The translations under genes and the position numbers were made by a program. Below, piece after piece: positions 54,452-63,320 of a stretch of 64,000 nt of DNA. This DNA is from Polynucleobacter difficilis (lineage in GTDB: Bacteria; Pseudomonadota; Gammaproteobacteria; Burkholderiales; Burkholderiaceae): contig NZ_CP023276.1 in NCBI RefSeq assembly GCF_003065365.1, positions 310,001-374,000 of the forward strand. The letters run 5' to 3'. The first letter of the stretch is position 1. The number at the start of each line of letters is the position of its first letter. The notes beneath the pieces were generated by a model, which saw only the letters and a program-made list of their open reading frames with translations, made no database searches and was not told the origin of the DNA.

Positions 54452-54459
54452 TTTTTACA
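54442..54459. promoter_or_regulatory. PpsR/CrtJ-type box at the crtE promoter
   Basis: TGT at 54442-54444 and ACA at 54457-54459 with exactly 12 bases between, the PpsR/CrtJ consensus, overlapping the -10 hexamer. Predicts redox and light repression of crtEF and perhaps the downstream genes. No ppsR gene is in the window. Confidence 0.65.
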
Positions 54460-54534
54460 TATTAGCAAGTAATTAAATATTTACACCACAAATCGTCCAC
54501 GCATTTAGACGATTCACCCTCGGGAGTGTGCCTT

Positions 54535-55440
54535 ATGTCACCCATAAAACATATCAATCGCGCATTGGAAACGGCATTGACTCGCCATGAATCCGATTCC
54601 GGCCCCAAATTATTGAGCGCGGCAATGCGTCATGCGGTATTTCCAGGGGGCGCACGTATTCGCCCGCAATTGACCTTAGCGGTTGCCCATGCCTGCGGTG
54701 ATGATGATCCTGCGTTGTCGATGGCGGCTGCGATTGCAATCGAGTTGCTCCATTGCGCATCGTTGGTTCACGATGATTTGCCGTGTTTTGATAATGCTGA
54801 GTTACGCCGTGGCGTACCCTCGGTTCATCGCCAATATGGTGAACGCTTGGCGGTGCTGTCGGGTGATGCCTTAATCGTGATGGCATATCAAGTGGTTGCA
54901 TTAGCTGCACGTCAATCTGCAAATCGCATTGCACCTCTCATTAAAACCATTTCAGCCGGTGTTGGAGCTCCCCACGGGATCATTGCAGGACAAGCTTGGG
55001 AGTGTGAACCACAGGCCATACTCGGCGACTATCAACGCGCAAAAACAGGTGCGTTATTTGCAGCAGCAACAGCATGTGGCGCGCAAGCGGCTGGCTCCGA
55101 TGCCGATACATGGCGCGCTCTGGGTGAGTGGCTTGGTGAAGCCTATCAAGTGGCCGATGATATTCGTGATGTCTTAGGTGATGCCGAGTTATTAGGTAAA
55201 CCTGCTGGGCAAGATATTGAACACAATCGACCCAGCTCAGCACGGGAACTGGGACTCACTGGCGCCGTTCAATACTTTGATGAACTGGTTTCAAAAGCGA
55301 TTGGCTCGATCCCCAATTGCAAAGGCGATGCTGCATTAAAGATGCTGGTCGCACATGAGGCTGAGCGCTTATTGCCAGCAGCGTGGTTTGAAAAAGATGC
55401 GCGCCTGATTACGGCTGGCATTAGTCGTATGGCTGCTTAG
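54535..55440 (+). CDS. crtE: Geranylgeranyl diphosphate synthase
   Basis: 301 residues from the ATG (an upstream GTG gives three more). Asp-rich motifs VHDDLPCFDNAELRRG and ADDIRDVLGD bind the Mg-diphosphate. Makes C20 precursor for carotenoids and, here, the phytyl tail of bacteriochlorophyll. The gene heads crtE-crtF-bchCXYZ. Confidence 0.93.
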   Translation: MSPIKHINRALETALTRHESDSGPKLLSAAMRHAVFPGGARIRPQLTLAVAHACGDDDPALSMAAAIAIELLHCASLVHDDLPCFDNAELRRGVPSVHRQYGERLAVLSGDALIVMAYQVVALAARQSANRIAPLIKTISAGVGAPHGIIAGQAWECEPQAILGDYQRAKTGALFAAATACGAQAAGSDADTWRALGEWLGEAYQVADDIRDVLGDAELLGKPAGQDIEHNRPSSARELGLTGAVQYFDELVSKAIGSIPNCKGDAALKMLVAHEAERLLPAAWFEKDARLITAGISRMAA

Positions 55441-55457
55441 GCTCCGCCAAGGCATAC

Positions 55458-56636
55458 ATGTCCTCTGTCGCAGACAAGTCCGTTACTCCGCAAACGCCAT
55501 TGGCGTTGACGCCAGAGTATGGACTTTGGGATCGAATATTGATATTGCGTGATCAGTTGATTGCCACAAAACGCTTTCAACGTCTTGCTGCAAGCCTGCC
55601 AATTTTTCGCTCCATCTCACGATCACGTGCGAGCAATTTATTCGATGTGATGTCTGGATTTGTGTATTCACAAATCTTATTAGCTTGTGTGCGACTCAAC
55701 GTGTTCAATCATTTAAAAAATGGTCCGCTGAATCTAGAAGAGCTAAGTCGTGTTACGCATTTTCCAATGAGGGGATTGCAAACATTAGTCGATGCTGCGG
55801 TAGCAATTCAATTGCTCGAGCGCCGTTCTGAAGCGCGTTATGGTTTGGGTGCGCTGGGCTCTCCTTTGGTTGGGAACGATGCGATAGCAGCGATGGTAGA
55901 GCACCACACCGCTTTCTATGCCGACATGCGTGATCCGCTTGCACTGTTATCAGGCTCTATGAGTGAGCGCAACTTAGGAAAATATTGGCCTTACGTTTCG
56001 GATAAGGATGAAGATCAAGATTCGCTCAAACATCAAGAGAGCGTTGCTGAGTACTCCGCACTGATGTCAGCATCGTTACCCTTAGTTGCTGACGAGATCG
56101 TCGATGCCTATAACTTCAGTAAGCACCAGTGCATGCTCGATGTTGGTGGCGGTCAAGGAACCTTTCTTAAGCGAGTACACGCAGTCAGCCCACAGCTTAA
56201 AAAAATGCTCTTTGATTTGCCTGGAGTAGCGCAGTTAGCGGCCCAACAATTGGCAGCCAACCCAGCAACACGGGAAATCCAAACGCACGGCGGTAATTTT
56301 TTTACTGACGCATTGCCAACGGGCGCGGATTTAATCACGCTCGTGCGCGTGATCTTTGATCACGACGATGAACGTGTCTTGACTTTACTTGCATCCATTT
56401 ATGCCGCATTGCCTAGCGGCGGGACCCTCTTAATCGCGGAGCCCATGGCGGATGCGCCAGACGCCCAAGCGATGGGCCATGCCTATTTTGGCTTTTACTT
56501 GTTGGCCATGGGCCGAGGAAGACCAAGAACAGTCAATGAAATCAGCGACTTACTGAAAAAAGTCGGGTTTAAGTCGACCCAAACCGTGGCAACCAAGATG
56601 CCTATTAACACGCAAATCCTGCTGGCTAGCCGGTAA
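55458..56636 (+). CDS. crtF: Hydroxyneurosporene O-methyltransferase
   Basis: 392 residues, SAM-dependent O-methyltransferase with CMLDVGGGQGTFL and a dimerising winged-helix N-terminus (VRLNVFNHLKNGPLNLEELS). YFGFYLLAMGRGRPRT is the usual CrtF end. Makes the methoxy groups of spheroidene/spirilloxanthin-type carotenoids. 17 bases after crtE. Confidence 0.92.
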   Translation: MSSVADKSVTPQTPLALTPEYGLWDRILILRDQLIATKRFQRLAASLPIFRSISRSRASNLFDVMSGFVYSQILLACVRLNVFNHLKNGPLNLEELSRVTHFPMRGLQTLVDAAVAIQLLERRSEARYGLGALGSPLVGNDAIAAMVEHHTAFYADMRDPLALLSGSMSERNLGKYWPYVSDKDEDQDSLKHQESVAEYSALMSASLPLVADEIVDAYNFSKHQCMLDVGGGQGTFLKRVHAVSPQLKKMLFDLPGVAQLAAQQLAANPATREIQTHGGNFFTDALPTGADLITLVRVIFDHDDERVLTLLASIYAALPSGGTLLIAEPMADAPDAQAMGHAYFGFYLLAMGRGRPRTVNEISDLLKKVGFKSTQTVATKMPINTQILLASR

Positions 56637-56672
56637 ATTAAGGGTAAATACTGATGCTGAACCTAGATATAA

Positions 56673-56690
56673 TGTATAAATTAGTTTACA
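56673..56690. promoter_or_regulatory. PpsR/CrtJ-type box upstream of bchC
   Basis: TGT at 56673-56675 and ACA at 56688-56690 are 12 bases apart. A TATAAT (56668-56673) overlaps its left edge. It is 28 bases before bchC, so repression of bchCXYZ-puf is likely. Confidence 0.6.
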
Positions 56691-56717
56691 TCTAGCAAAG
56701 TAAAGTAAATATTACAT

Positions 56718-57665
56718 ATGAGCGCCATCCATTCCACCGCCGTTGTCATTGAGTCTCCGAAAGAGCTCAAGCTGAGTCGGCTTGTGCTTGATGCTCCTAA
56801 GCCCGATGACATTGTGGTCGAAATTGAATGGAGCGGTATCAGTACCGGTACTGAAAAATTACTTTGGAACGGCACGATGCCAAACTTTCCAGGCATGGGT
56901 TACCCCCTTGTTCCTGGATATGAATCCGTCGGTAGAGTAATTGAGGCGGGCCCTAAAGCCACCATTCCAGTAGGGCAGCGTGTATTTGTACCCGGAGCGA
57001 AATGCTTTGGCGATGTCAAAGGATTATTTGGTGGGGCCGCATCCCATGTGGTTGTTCCATCGGCACGCGTTACAGCACTATCAGAGCAGATTGGTAGAGA
57101 AGGTGTGCTGCTTGCACTCGCTGCTACGGCGTATCACGTTACTCAGGGCAATGTACATAAGCAGCCCGACTTAATTATTGGACACGGCGTAGTAGGGCGC
57201 TTAATTGCGCGCATTGCCGTCATGCTCGGACATCAGCCAGTAGTGTGGGAAGTAAATGCGGACCGCATGAGTGGCGCCAAAGGATATCAAGTCATTCATC
57301 CGGATGGCGATGCCAGGAAAGACTATGCACGCATATGTGATGCCAGTGGTCAAGCGCAGGTCTTAAACCAATTAATTTCAAGACTCAAGCATGGCGGTGA
57401 AATTATTCTCGCCGGCTTCTACGACAACGACATTGCTTTTCAATTTGCACCTGCATTTATGCGGGAAGCCAAATTACGCATCGCATCCCAATGGGATCCG
57501 AGTGACCTAAATGCCGTAAAGAATTGCATTGATGCAGGTCTCCTGAGTTTGGATGACTTGATTACTCACCATCGTTCGTCAACCCAAATAGATGATGCTT
57601 ACCGTACAGCGTTTGAAGATGCGCGCTGCTTAAAAATGATTGTGGATTGGAGAAATGCAATATGA
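56718..57665 (+). CDS. bchC: Bacteriochlorophyllide a dehydrogenase
   Basis: 315 residues of the BchC branch of medium-chain dehydrogenases. STGTEKLLWNGTMPNFPGMGYPL in two pieces and IIGHGVVGRLIARIA (Rossmann) are diagnostic. Oxidises the C3 hydroxyethyl to acetyl. ATGA overlap with bchX. Confidence 0.94.
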   Translation: MSAIHSTAVVIESPKELKLSRLVLDAPKPDDIVVEIEWSGISTGTEKLLWNGTMPNFPGMGYPLVPGYESVGRVIEAGPKATIPVGQRVFVPGAKCFGDVKGLFGGAASHVVVPSARVTALSEQIGREGVLLALAATAYHVTQGNVHKQPDLIIGHGVVGRLIARIAVMLGHQPVVWEVNADRMSGAKGYQVIHPDGDARKDYARICDASGQAQVLNQLISRLKHGGEIILAGFYDNDIAFQFAPAFMREAKLRIASQWDPSDLNAVKNCIDAGLLSLDDLITHHRSSTQIDDAYRTAFEDARCLKMIVDWRNAI

Positions 57666-58669
57666 ATGCCCCAGTAAACCCAAAAGAAATAACCATTCAA
57701 TTTACGAACTTAAAAAAAGAAGCCGCGGTTGATCCTGATCCAGTACACACGGGTGAGGTGACCAAGAAAACGCAGATTATTGCGATCTACGGCAAAGGCG
57801 GAATCGGTAAAAGTTTTACCTTAGCCAATTTGTCGTACATGATGGCCCAGCAAGGTAAAAAAGTATTGCTCATCGGTTGCGATCCTAAGAGTGATACGAC
57901 CTCCTTACTCTTTGGCGGTAAAGCCTGCCCCACCATTATTGAAACCTCATCGAAGAAAAAATTAGCCGGCGAAGAAGTCAAAATCGGCGATGTCTGCTTT
58001 AAGCGCGATGGTGTATTTGCCATGGAGTTGGGCGGCCCCGAAGTGGGTCGTGGCTGCGGTGGGCGCGGAATCATCCATGGTTTTGAAACTCTCGAAAAAT
58101 TGGGCTTCCATGACTGGGGTTTTGATTACGTCTTACTCGACTTTTTGGGTGACGTCGTTTGCGGCGGATTTGGTTTACCGATTGCCCGCGACATGTGTCA
58201 AAAAGTGATTGTGGTTGCAAGTAATGATTTGCAGTCACTCTACGTTGCTAACAATGTGTGCTCGGCAGTGGAATACTTCCGCAAGCTCGGCGGCAATGTC
58301 GGTGTAGCCGGCATGGTGATCAACAAGGATGACGGCACAGGTGAGGCCAGTGCCTTTGCAGAAAAAGTAGGGATTCCAGTTCTGTCTGCCATTCCTGCAA
58401 ACGAAGACATTCGTCGCAAGAGCGCCAGTTACGAAATCATTGGTAAGCCAGATAGTCAGTGGGCATCCGTATTTGAGGCGTTAGCACTTAATGTTGCTGA
58501 GGCGCCGCCGGTCAGACCAAAACCAATGTCTTCCGATGATTTATTGGGGCTGTTCTCGGCGGATCAAGTGGGTCGTAACGTGGTACTAGAGCCCGCAACA
58601 ATTTTTGACATGGTTGGTAAAGATGAGGTCATCAAGCCAACGCTTGAAGTGATCTACGACAAAGTCTAA
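57662..58669 (+). CDS. bchX: Chlorophyllide a reductase iron protein BchX
   Basis: 335 residues from the ATG that overlaps the bchC stop and has GGAGAA in front. P-loop IYGKGGIGKSFT and two cluster cysteines in GRGCGGRGI and DVVCGGFGLPI, nitrogenase iron-protein-like. Supplies electrons to BchYZ for C7-C8 bond reduction. Confidence 0.96.
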   Translation: MNAPVNPKEITIQFTNLKKEAAVDPDPVHTGEVTKKTQIIAIYGKGGIGKSFTLANLSYMMAQQGKKVLLIGCDPKSDTTSLLFGGKACPTIIETSSKKKLAGEEVKIGDVCFKRDGVFAMELGGPEVGRGCGGRGIIHGFETLEKLGFHDWGFDYVLLDFLGDVVCGGFGLPIARDMCQKVIVVASNDLQSLYVANNVCSAVEYFRKLGGNVGVAGMVINKDDGTGEASAFAEKVGIPVLSAIPANEDIRRKSASYEIIGKPDSQWASVFEALALNVAEAPPVRPKPMSSDDLLGLFSADQVGRNVVLEPATIFDMVGKDEVIKPTLEVIYDKV

Positions 58670-58680
58670 AGATCAATACC

Positions 58681-60204
58681 ATGAGCCAATCCAAAATAAT
58701 CCCAATTAAAGCTGAGGCGGTTGCTCAGGATGGTCTTGGCTGCCATTCCGGCGCTGAAAAACTATTAGCAGCTGCGCAGGCATCCAATAAAAGCGAGATT
58801 TTGGGGCAGTACGCACAAGATTATCCAAAGGGCCCGCACGATCAGCCGCAAAGCATGTGCCCAGCATTTGGATCATTGCGAGTGGGCTTGCGTATGCGCC
58901 GGACTGCCACCATCCTTTCTGGATCGGCATGCTGCGTCTATGGCTTAACCTTCACGTCCCACTTTTATGGAGCACGGCGCAGTGTCGGTTATGTTCCATT
59001 TAATTCGGAGAGTTTAGTCACAGGCAAGCTGTTTGAAGACATTCGGGATGCCGTTTACAAAGAAGCAAATCCCGAGTTGTACGACGCGATTGTGATTATT
59101 AATCTTTGCGTGCCAACGGCTAGCGGAGTACCTCTACAGCTCCTGCCTAAAGAAATCAATGGTGTTCGCATCATTGGTATCGATGTGCCTGGATTTGGTG
59201 TGCCAACCCATGCAGAAGCGAAAGACGTATTGGCCAGCGCCATGCTCCGTTACGCTCGGGGCGAAGCAGAATCAGGTCCTGTATCGGCACCACGCAATGG
59301 CGTATCCGATAAGCCAACCATCACCTTACTGGGTGAAATGTTCCCGGTTGATCCTGTTGGAATTGGCATGATGCTGGACCCCATGGGCTTAGCGGTAGGG
59401 CCGGTTGTGCCAACCCGCGAATGGCGTGAACTGTATCAAGCGCTGGATTCAAAAGTGGTTGCAGCGATCCATCCGTTTTATACCGCGAGTATTCGGGAGT
59501 TTGAGGCCGCCGGCAGAACGATTGTCGGCTCAGCTCCCATCGGCTACGAGGGTACAGCAGCCTGGCTGGATTCGATTGGCGAGGCCTGCGGTATTCCACA
59601 ATCTAAAGTCGGCATCTCAAAAGATAAATTCCTACCATTGATTAAGGCGGCATTGGCAGCTAAGCCAATTAAAGGCCGGATTACGATGAGCGGTTACGAG
59701 GGTTCGGAGCTTTTAGTAGCACGCTTGTTAATTGAAAGCGGCGCCGAAGTGAAATACGTTGGCACAGCCTGTCCTAAGACGATCTGGAGTAGTGCCGATC
59801 AAGACTGGCTGGAATCACGTGGCGTACATGTGCAGTACCGTGCTTCGCTCGAGCAAGATGTGGCAGCGATGCATGAGTTCAAGCCAGACTTGGTAATTGG
59901 CACCACACCGATTGTGCAGAAAGCAAAAGAAGCAGCAATACCATCGCTGTATTTCACCAACCTAATTTCAGCTCGGCCGCTCATGGGCGCTGCTGGAGCG
60001 GGTTCTCTAGCGCAAGTCATTAATTCGGCCCTTGGTAATCAAGCCCGTTTTGATGTCATGAAAGATTTCTTTGAGGGTGTTGGTACAGGCTATGCCGCTG
60101 GTGTTTGGGATGCGGTGCCAGTTGATCATCCTGATTTCCGCGCAGAGACTCGCCGCCGCAATGAAAAAGCCCAGAAGAAGCGCAAAGCAGAGGAGATGGG
60201 CTAA
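58681..60204 (+). CDS. bchY: Chlorophyllide a reductase subunit BchY
   Basis: 507 residues, nitrogenase-NifD-like catalytic subunit. QSMCPAFGSLRVGLRMRRT and HSGCCVYG-like GSACCVYGLTFTSHFYGARR carry cluster Cys; LINLCVP-like IVIINLCVPTASGVPLQLL also. Stop overlaps bchZ start (TAATG). Confidence 0.96.
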   Translation: MSQSKIIPIKAEAVAQDGLGCHSGAEKLLAAAQASNKSEILGQYAQDYPKGPHDQPQSMCPAFGSLRVGLRMRRTATILSGSACCVYGLTFTSHFYGARRSVGYVPFNSESLVTGKLFEDIRDAVYKEANPELYDAIVIINLCVPTASGVPLQLLPKEINGVRIIGIDVPGFGVPTHAEAKDVLASAMLRYARGEAESGPVSAPRNGVSDKPTITLLGEMFPVDPVGIGMMLDPMGLAVGPVVPTREWRELYQALDSKVVAAIHPFYTASIREFEAAGRTIVGSAPIGYEGTAAWLDSIGEACGIPQSKVGISKDKFLPLIKAALAAKPIKGRITMSGYEGSELLVARLLIESGAEVKYVGTACPKTIWSSADQDWLESRGVHVQYRASLEQDVAAMHEFKPDLVIGTTPIVQKAKEAAIPSLYFTNLISARPLMGAAGAGSLAQVINSALGNQARFDVMKDFFEGVGTGYAAGVWDAVPVDHPDFRAETRRRNEKAQKKRKAEEMG

Positions 60205-61664
60205 TGCTAGTTCTCGACCACGATCGCGCTGGCGGCTATTGGGGCGCCATATATGTGTTTACTGCCATCAAGGGTTTGCAGGTGGTGATTGACGGCCCGG
60301 TTGGTTGTGAAAACCTTCCAGTGACATCGGTATTGCATTACACCGATGCCCTACCACCTCATGAGCTGCCAATCGTTGTGACGGGGCTTGCTGAAGAACA
60401 ATTGGGTCGCGAAGGTACAGAAGAATCAATGAAGCGCGCGCACAAAGTGCTTGATCCTGATTTGCCTGCAGTAGTGGTAACAGGTTCAATCGCCGAAATG
60501 ATTGGTGGCGGTGTTACTCCAGAAGGAACAGGGATTAAACGCTTCTTGCCTCGAACCATTGATGAGGATCAGTGGCAGTGTGCTAACCGGGCGATGAACT
60601 GGTTATGGACGGAATACGGTTTAAAGAAAATACCAGCACGACCAGAGCGCAAAGCGGGCGAAAAGCCAATGGTGAATATCATTGGACCAGCCTACGGCAC
60701 ATTCAATTTATACAGCGACCTGGCAGAAATCAAGCGCCTGGTTGAGGGCATTGGCGCGCAAATCAATATGGTGTTTCCGCTCAGCAGCCATTTAGCCGAT
60801 GTGGAGAAATTGGCTGATTCCGATGTGAACATTTGCATGTACCGCGAGTTTGGCCGCTTGCTCTGCGAGACCTTAGAGCGCCCTTACTTACAAGCCCCAA
60901 TTGGGATGCATTCAACCACCGCATTTTTGCGTAAGTTAGGTGAGTTAACAGGGCTCGACCCAGAACCCTTTATCGCGCAAGAAAAAAACACTACCCTCAA
61001 GCCGGTTTGGGATCTCTGGCGCTCGGTTACCCAGGACTTTTTTGGTACCGCGAGCTTTGGAATTGTCGCAAATGAAACCTACACCCGCGGCGTTAGCCAT
61101 TTCTTAGAAACCGAAATGGGCCTGCCTTGTAACTTTGCCGTATCCAGAATGCCGGGTCAAAAAACGGATAACAGTGCAATCCGTGACTCAGTGCAAAAGA
61201 AAACACCACTCGTTTTGTTTGGAAGTTACAACGAGCGCATGTATGCAAGTGAAGTCAATGCACGTTGCTCCTACATTCCTGCATCGTTCCCAGGCGCCAT
61301 TATTCGTCGACATACCGGAACCCCGTATATGGGGTATTCAGGCGCAGCTTACTTAATTCAAGAAGTATGCAATGCGCTGTTTGATGCACTCTTTCACATT
61401 CTGCCTTTGGGCTCTGAAATGGACAAGGTCGATCCTACCCCGGCCCGTTTGCAAACCGCCATCCATGCCATGCCCTGGGATGTTGAGGCGCAGTTGTTAT
61501 TGAATCGCTTAATTAGCGGTCAGCCCGTATTAACCCAGATCTCCGTAGCAAAGCGCCTGCGCGACATGTCCGAGCGTGAAGCTCGCAGCGGAAATCTAGA
61601 GCGAGTCACCGTAGATTGTGTGAATAAATCCAAAACGTCACTTGGCGTAATGGAGACAGCATGA
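60204..61664 (+). CDS. bchZ: Chlorophyllide a reductase subunit BchZ
   Basis: 486 residues. LVLDHDRAGGYWGAIYVF start and GPVGCENLPVTSVLHYTDALPPHE hold the conserved Cys; YMGYSGAAYLIQEVCNALF near the C-terminus is typical. Forms the alpha2beta2 core with BchY. The last four bases overlap a 44-codon ORF that leads into pufB. Confidence 0.96.
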   Translation: MLVLDHDRAGGYWGAIYVFTAIKGLQVVIDGPVGCENLPVTSVLHYTDALPPHELPIVVTGLAEEQLGREGTEESMKRAHKVLDPDLPAVVVTGSIAEMIGGGVTPEGTGIKRFLPRTIDEDQWQCANRAMNWLWTEYGLKKIPARPERKAGEKPMVNIIGPAYGTFNLYSDLAEIKRLVEGIGAQINMVFPLSSHLADVEKLADSDVNICMYREFGRLLCETLERPYLQAPIGMHSTTAFLRKLGELTGLDPEPFIAQEKNTTLKPVWDLWRSVTQDFFGTASFGIVANETYTRGVSHFLETEMGLPCNFAVSRMPGQKTDNSAIRDSVQKKTPLVLFGSYNERMYASEVNARCSYIPASFPGAIIRRHTGTPYMGYSGAAYLIQEVCNALFDALFHILPLGSEMDKVDPTPARLQTAIHAMPWDVEAQLLLNRLISGQPVLTQISVAKRLRDMSEREARSGNLERVTVDCVNKSKTSLGVMETA

Positions 61665-61795
61665 TGAAGTCGCAACCCATTTGCCTGATGTTAGGGCAGT
61701 CTAAATATGGCACCACCATGCCGTATCCCCAAATCTACAGGGGTGATGTAGAAAAGACCGCAAGGTCAGTCTTAAGGAGTATTCATCATGAGTGA
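61661..61795 (+). CDS. 44-residue ORF bridging bchZ and pufB
   Basis: Starts MMKSQPICLMLGQSKYGTTM, ends ARSVLRSIHHE. ATG overlaps the bchZ stop (ATGA) and its stop overlaps the pufB start by 8 bases, so it would couple translation from bchZ to pufB. No membrane helix or known family; not like PufQ. Could be a leader peptide or chance frame. The strong AAGGAG of pufB lies inside it. Confidence 0.45.
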   Translation: MMKSQPICLMLGQSKYGTTMPYPQIYRGDVEKTARSVLRSIHHE

Positions 61796-61934
61796 AAACA
61801 GATCTATATCTGGGCTTACCGATGCAGAGGCTCAAGAATTCCATGCATTTTATGTGCAAGGTCTTCTGGGATTTGCTGCTATCGCAGTCGTTGCGCACAT
61901 CCTCGTATGGGCGTGGCGTCCATGGTTTTTTTAA
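61788..61934 (+). CDS. pufB: LH1 antenna beta chain
   Basis: 48 residues: GLTDAEAQEFHAFYVQGLLG then one helix with the bacteriochlorophyll-ligating His (AVVAHILVWAWRPWF). Canonical beta polypeptide. AAGGAG nine bases before the start. Confidence 0.95.
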   Translation: MSENRSISGLTDAEAQEFHAFYVQGLLGFAAIAVVAHILVWAWRPWFF

Positions 61935-61978
61935 GTAGCAGTAATTAAGTTTTAGAAAATAAAGTGAAGAGGTGAATC

Positions 61979-62200
61979 ATGAAGATAAATACAGAAGTTG
62001 TTAATAAAAATTTGGTGAATGACAGACTGTCATTCAAGCTTATTTTTTTGATTAGTTATGTAGTGATCTTTGGAGTTGCCTTGTTAACGATCGTTTTACC
62101 GGCATCTCAAAAAAGCTGGCTGTTTGGAAGCTCAGACGGCACATCATTTTTTAAGACTGTTGAAAGCGGCGTTTATAGCTTTATGTCTTACTTAAATTAG
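61979..62200 (+). CDS. 73-residue single-helix membrane protein between pufB and pufA
   Basis: Lys/Asn-rich N-terminus, one helix (KLIFLISYVVIFGVALLTI at about 20-38), then a 33-residue tail ending FFKTVESGVYSFMSYLN. GAGGTG lies before the ATG. It splits the beta and alpha genes, 44 bases after pufB and 10 before pufA. In size and layout it recalls PufQ (one helix, short aromatic-ending tail), but PufQ is normally upstream of pufB and I cannot confirm similarity. Could be an extra RC-LH1 subunit or assembly factor. Confidence 0.75.
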   Translation: MKINTEVVNKNLVNDRLSFKLIFLISYVVIFGVALLTIVLPASQKSWLFGSSDGTSFFKTVESGVYSFMSYLN

Positions 62201-62210
62201 GAGAAACATT

Positions 62211-62387
62211 ATGTGGAGAATTTGGAAACTATACGACCCACTACGCGCGATGGTTGCGCAGGGCGTTTTTCTCTTTGCTTTGGCCGCAATGATTCATTTG
62301 ATTCTATTGAGCACCACTCAGTACAAATGGCTCGATGGCTTGAGTCAAGCGGAGTACAAAGCTGCGGTTGCAGCTTCCAAGAAGTAA
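62211..62387 (+). CDS. pufA: LH1 antenna alpha chain
   Basis: 58 residues: MWRIWKLYDPLRAMVAQGVF then AAMIHLILLSTTQYKWLDG with the ligating His. Canonical alpha polypeptide with a short Ala/Lys tail. GGAGAA nine bases upstream. Confidence 0.95.
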   Translation: MWRIWKLYDPLRAMVAQGVFLFALAAMIHLILLSTTQYKWLDGLSQAEYKAAVAASKK

Positions 62388-62399
62388 TTGTTGTACCGG

Positions 62400-62435
62400 C
62401 GTAAGTGGGTACCTAGCGATAGTTACCTACTTACG
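62400..62435 (+). promoter_or_regulatory. Intercistronic hairpin between pufA and pufL
   Basis: CGTAAGTGGGTA (62400-62411) pairs with TACCTACTTACG (62424-62435), 12 base pairs with one G-U and a 12-base loop. Like the puf mRNA hairpins of other phototrophs it should block 3' decay and keep pufBA mRNA more abundant than pufLM. Confidence 0.65.
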
Positions 62436-62484
62436 GCAGATTAATTAAGAACGAGCGATGTCTCGTTTTGTAAGGAGTGCATAA

Positions 62485-63309
62485 ATGGCTATGCTCAATT
62501 TTGAAAAGAAATACCGCGTACGCGGTGGCACGTTAATCGGCGGAGATCTCTTTGATTTCTGGGTTGGGCCATTCTATGTTGGATTTTTTGGCGTCACTAC
62601 TATCTTTTTTGCTTTCCTCGGAACAGCTCTCATACTGTGGGGCGCAGCGCAATCTGGGGTTTGGAATATCTGGCAAATAAACATTGCCCCTCCTGATCTC
62701 AAGTATGGCTTAGGGCCGGCGCCGATGATGGAGGGCGGTTTGTGGCAAATCATCACCATCTGTGCTCTCGGTGCTTTTATATCCTGGGCGCTCCGGGAAG
62801 TTGAAATTTGCCGTAAGCTCGGCATGGGACTCCATGTTCCGGCCGCCTTTAGTATGGCGATCTTTGCGTACTTCACCTTGGTGGTGATTCGTCCAGTCTT
62901 GATGGGTGCTTGGGGCCATGGTTTCCCGTATGGCATCTTGAGTCATTTAGATTGGGTATCGAATACTGGATATCAATACCTCCATTTCCATTACAACCCA
63001 GCACATATGCTGGCGGTTACCTTCTTCTTTACTACAACGCTGGCGTTGTCTTTGCATGGCGCGTTGATTTTGTCATCGACTAATCCACAGCCTGGTCACA
63101 CTGTAAGAACGCCAGAGCATGAAGATACTTTCTTCCGAGATATTGTTGGTTACTCCGTTGGTACCTTGGGCATCCATCGTGTCGGCTTATTTTTGGCCTT
63201 AGCAGCGGGCTTTTGGAGTGCTGTTTGTATTGTGATTAGCGGCCCATTCTGGACTAAAGGATGGCCTGAATGGTGGACATGGTGGCTTAACTTGCCCATC
63301 TGGAGCTAA
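62485..63309 (+). CDS. pufL: Photosynthetic reaction centre L subunit
   Basis: 274 residues, five helices. FEKKYRVRGGTLIGGDLFDF start; LSHLDWVSN and YNPAHMLAVTFFF carry His ligands of accessory and special-pair bacteriochlorophyll, and SLHGALIL holds a His of the non-heme iron. AAGGAG 8 bases before the start. pufM follows after 11 bases. Confidence 0.97.
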   Translation: MAMLNFEKKYRVRGGTLIGGDLFDFWVGPFYVGFFGVTTIFFAFLGTALILWGAAQSGVWNIWQINIAPPDLKYGLGPAPMMEGGLWQIITICALGAFISWALREVEICRKLGMGLHVPAAFSMAIFAYFTLVVIRPVLMGAWGHGFPYGILSHLDWVSNTGYQYLHFHYNPAHMLAVTFFFTTTLALSLHGALILSSTNPQPGHTVRTPEHEDTFFRDIVGYSVGTLGIHRVGLFLALAAGFWSAVCIVISGPFWTKGWPEWWTWWLNLPIWS

Positions 63310-63320
63310 TAGCGGAGAAC

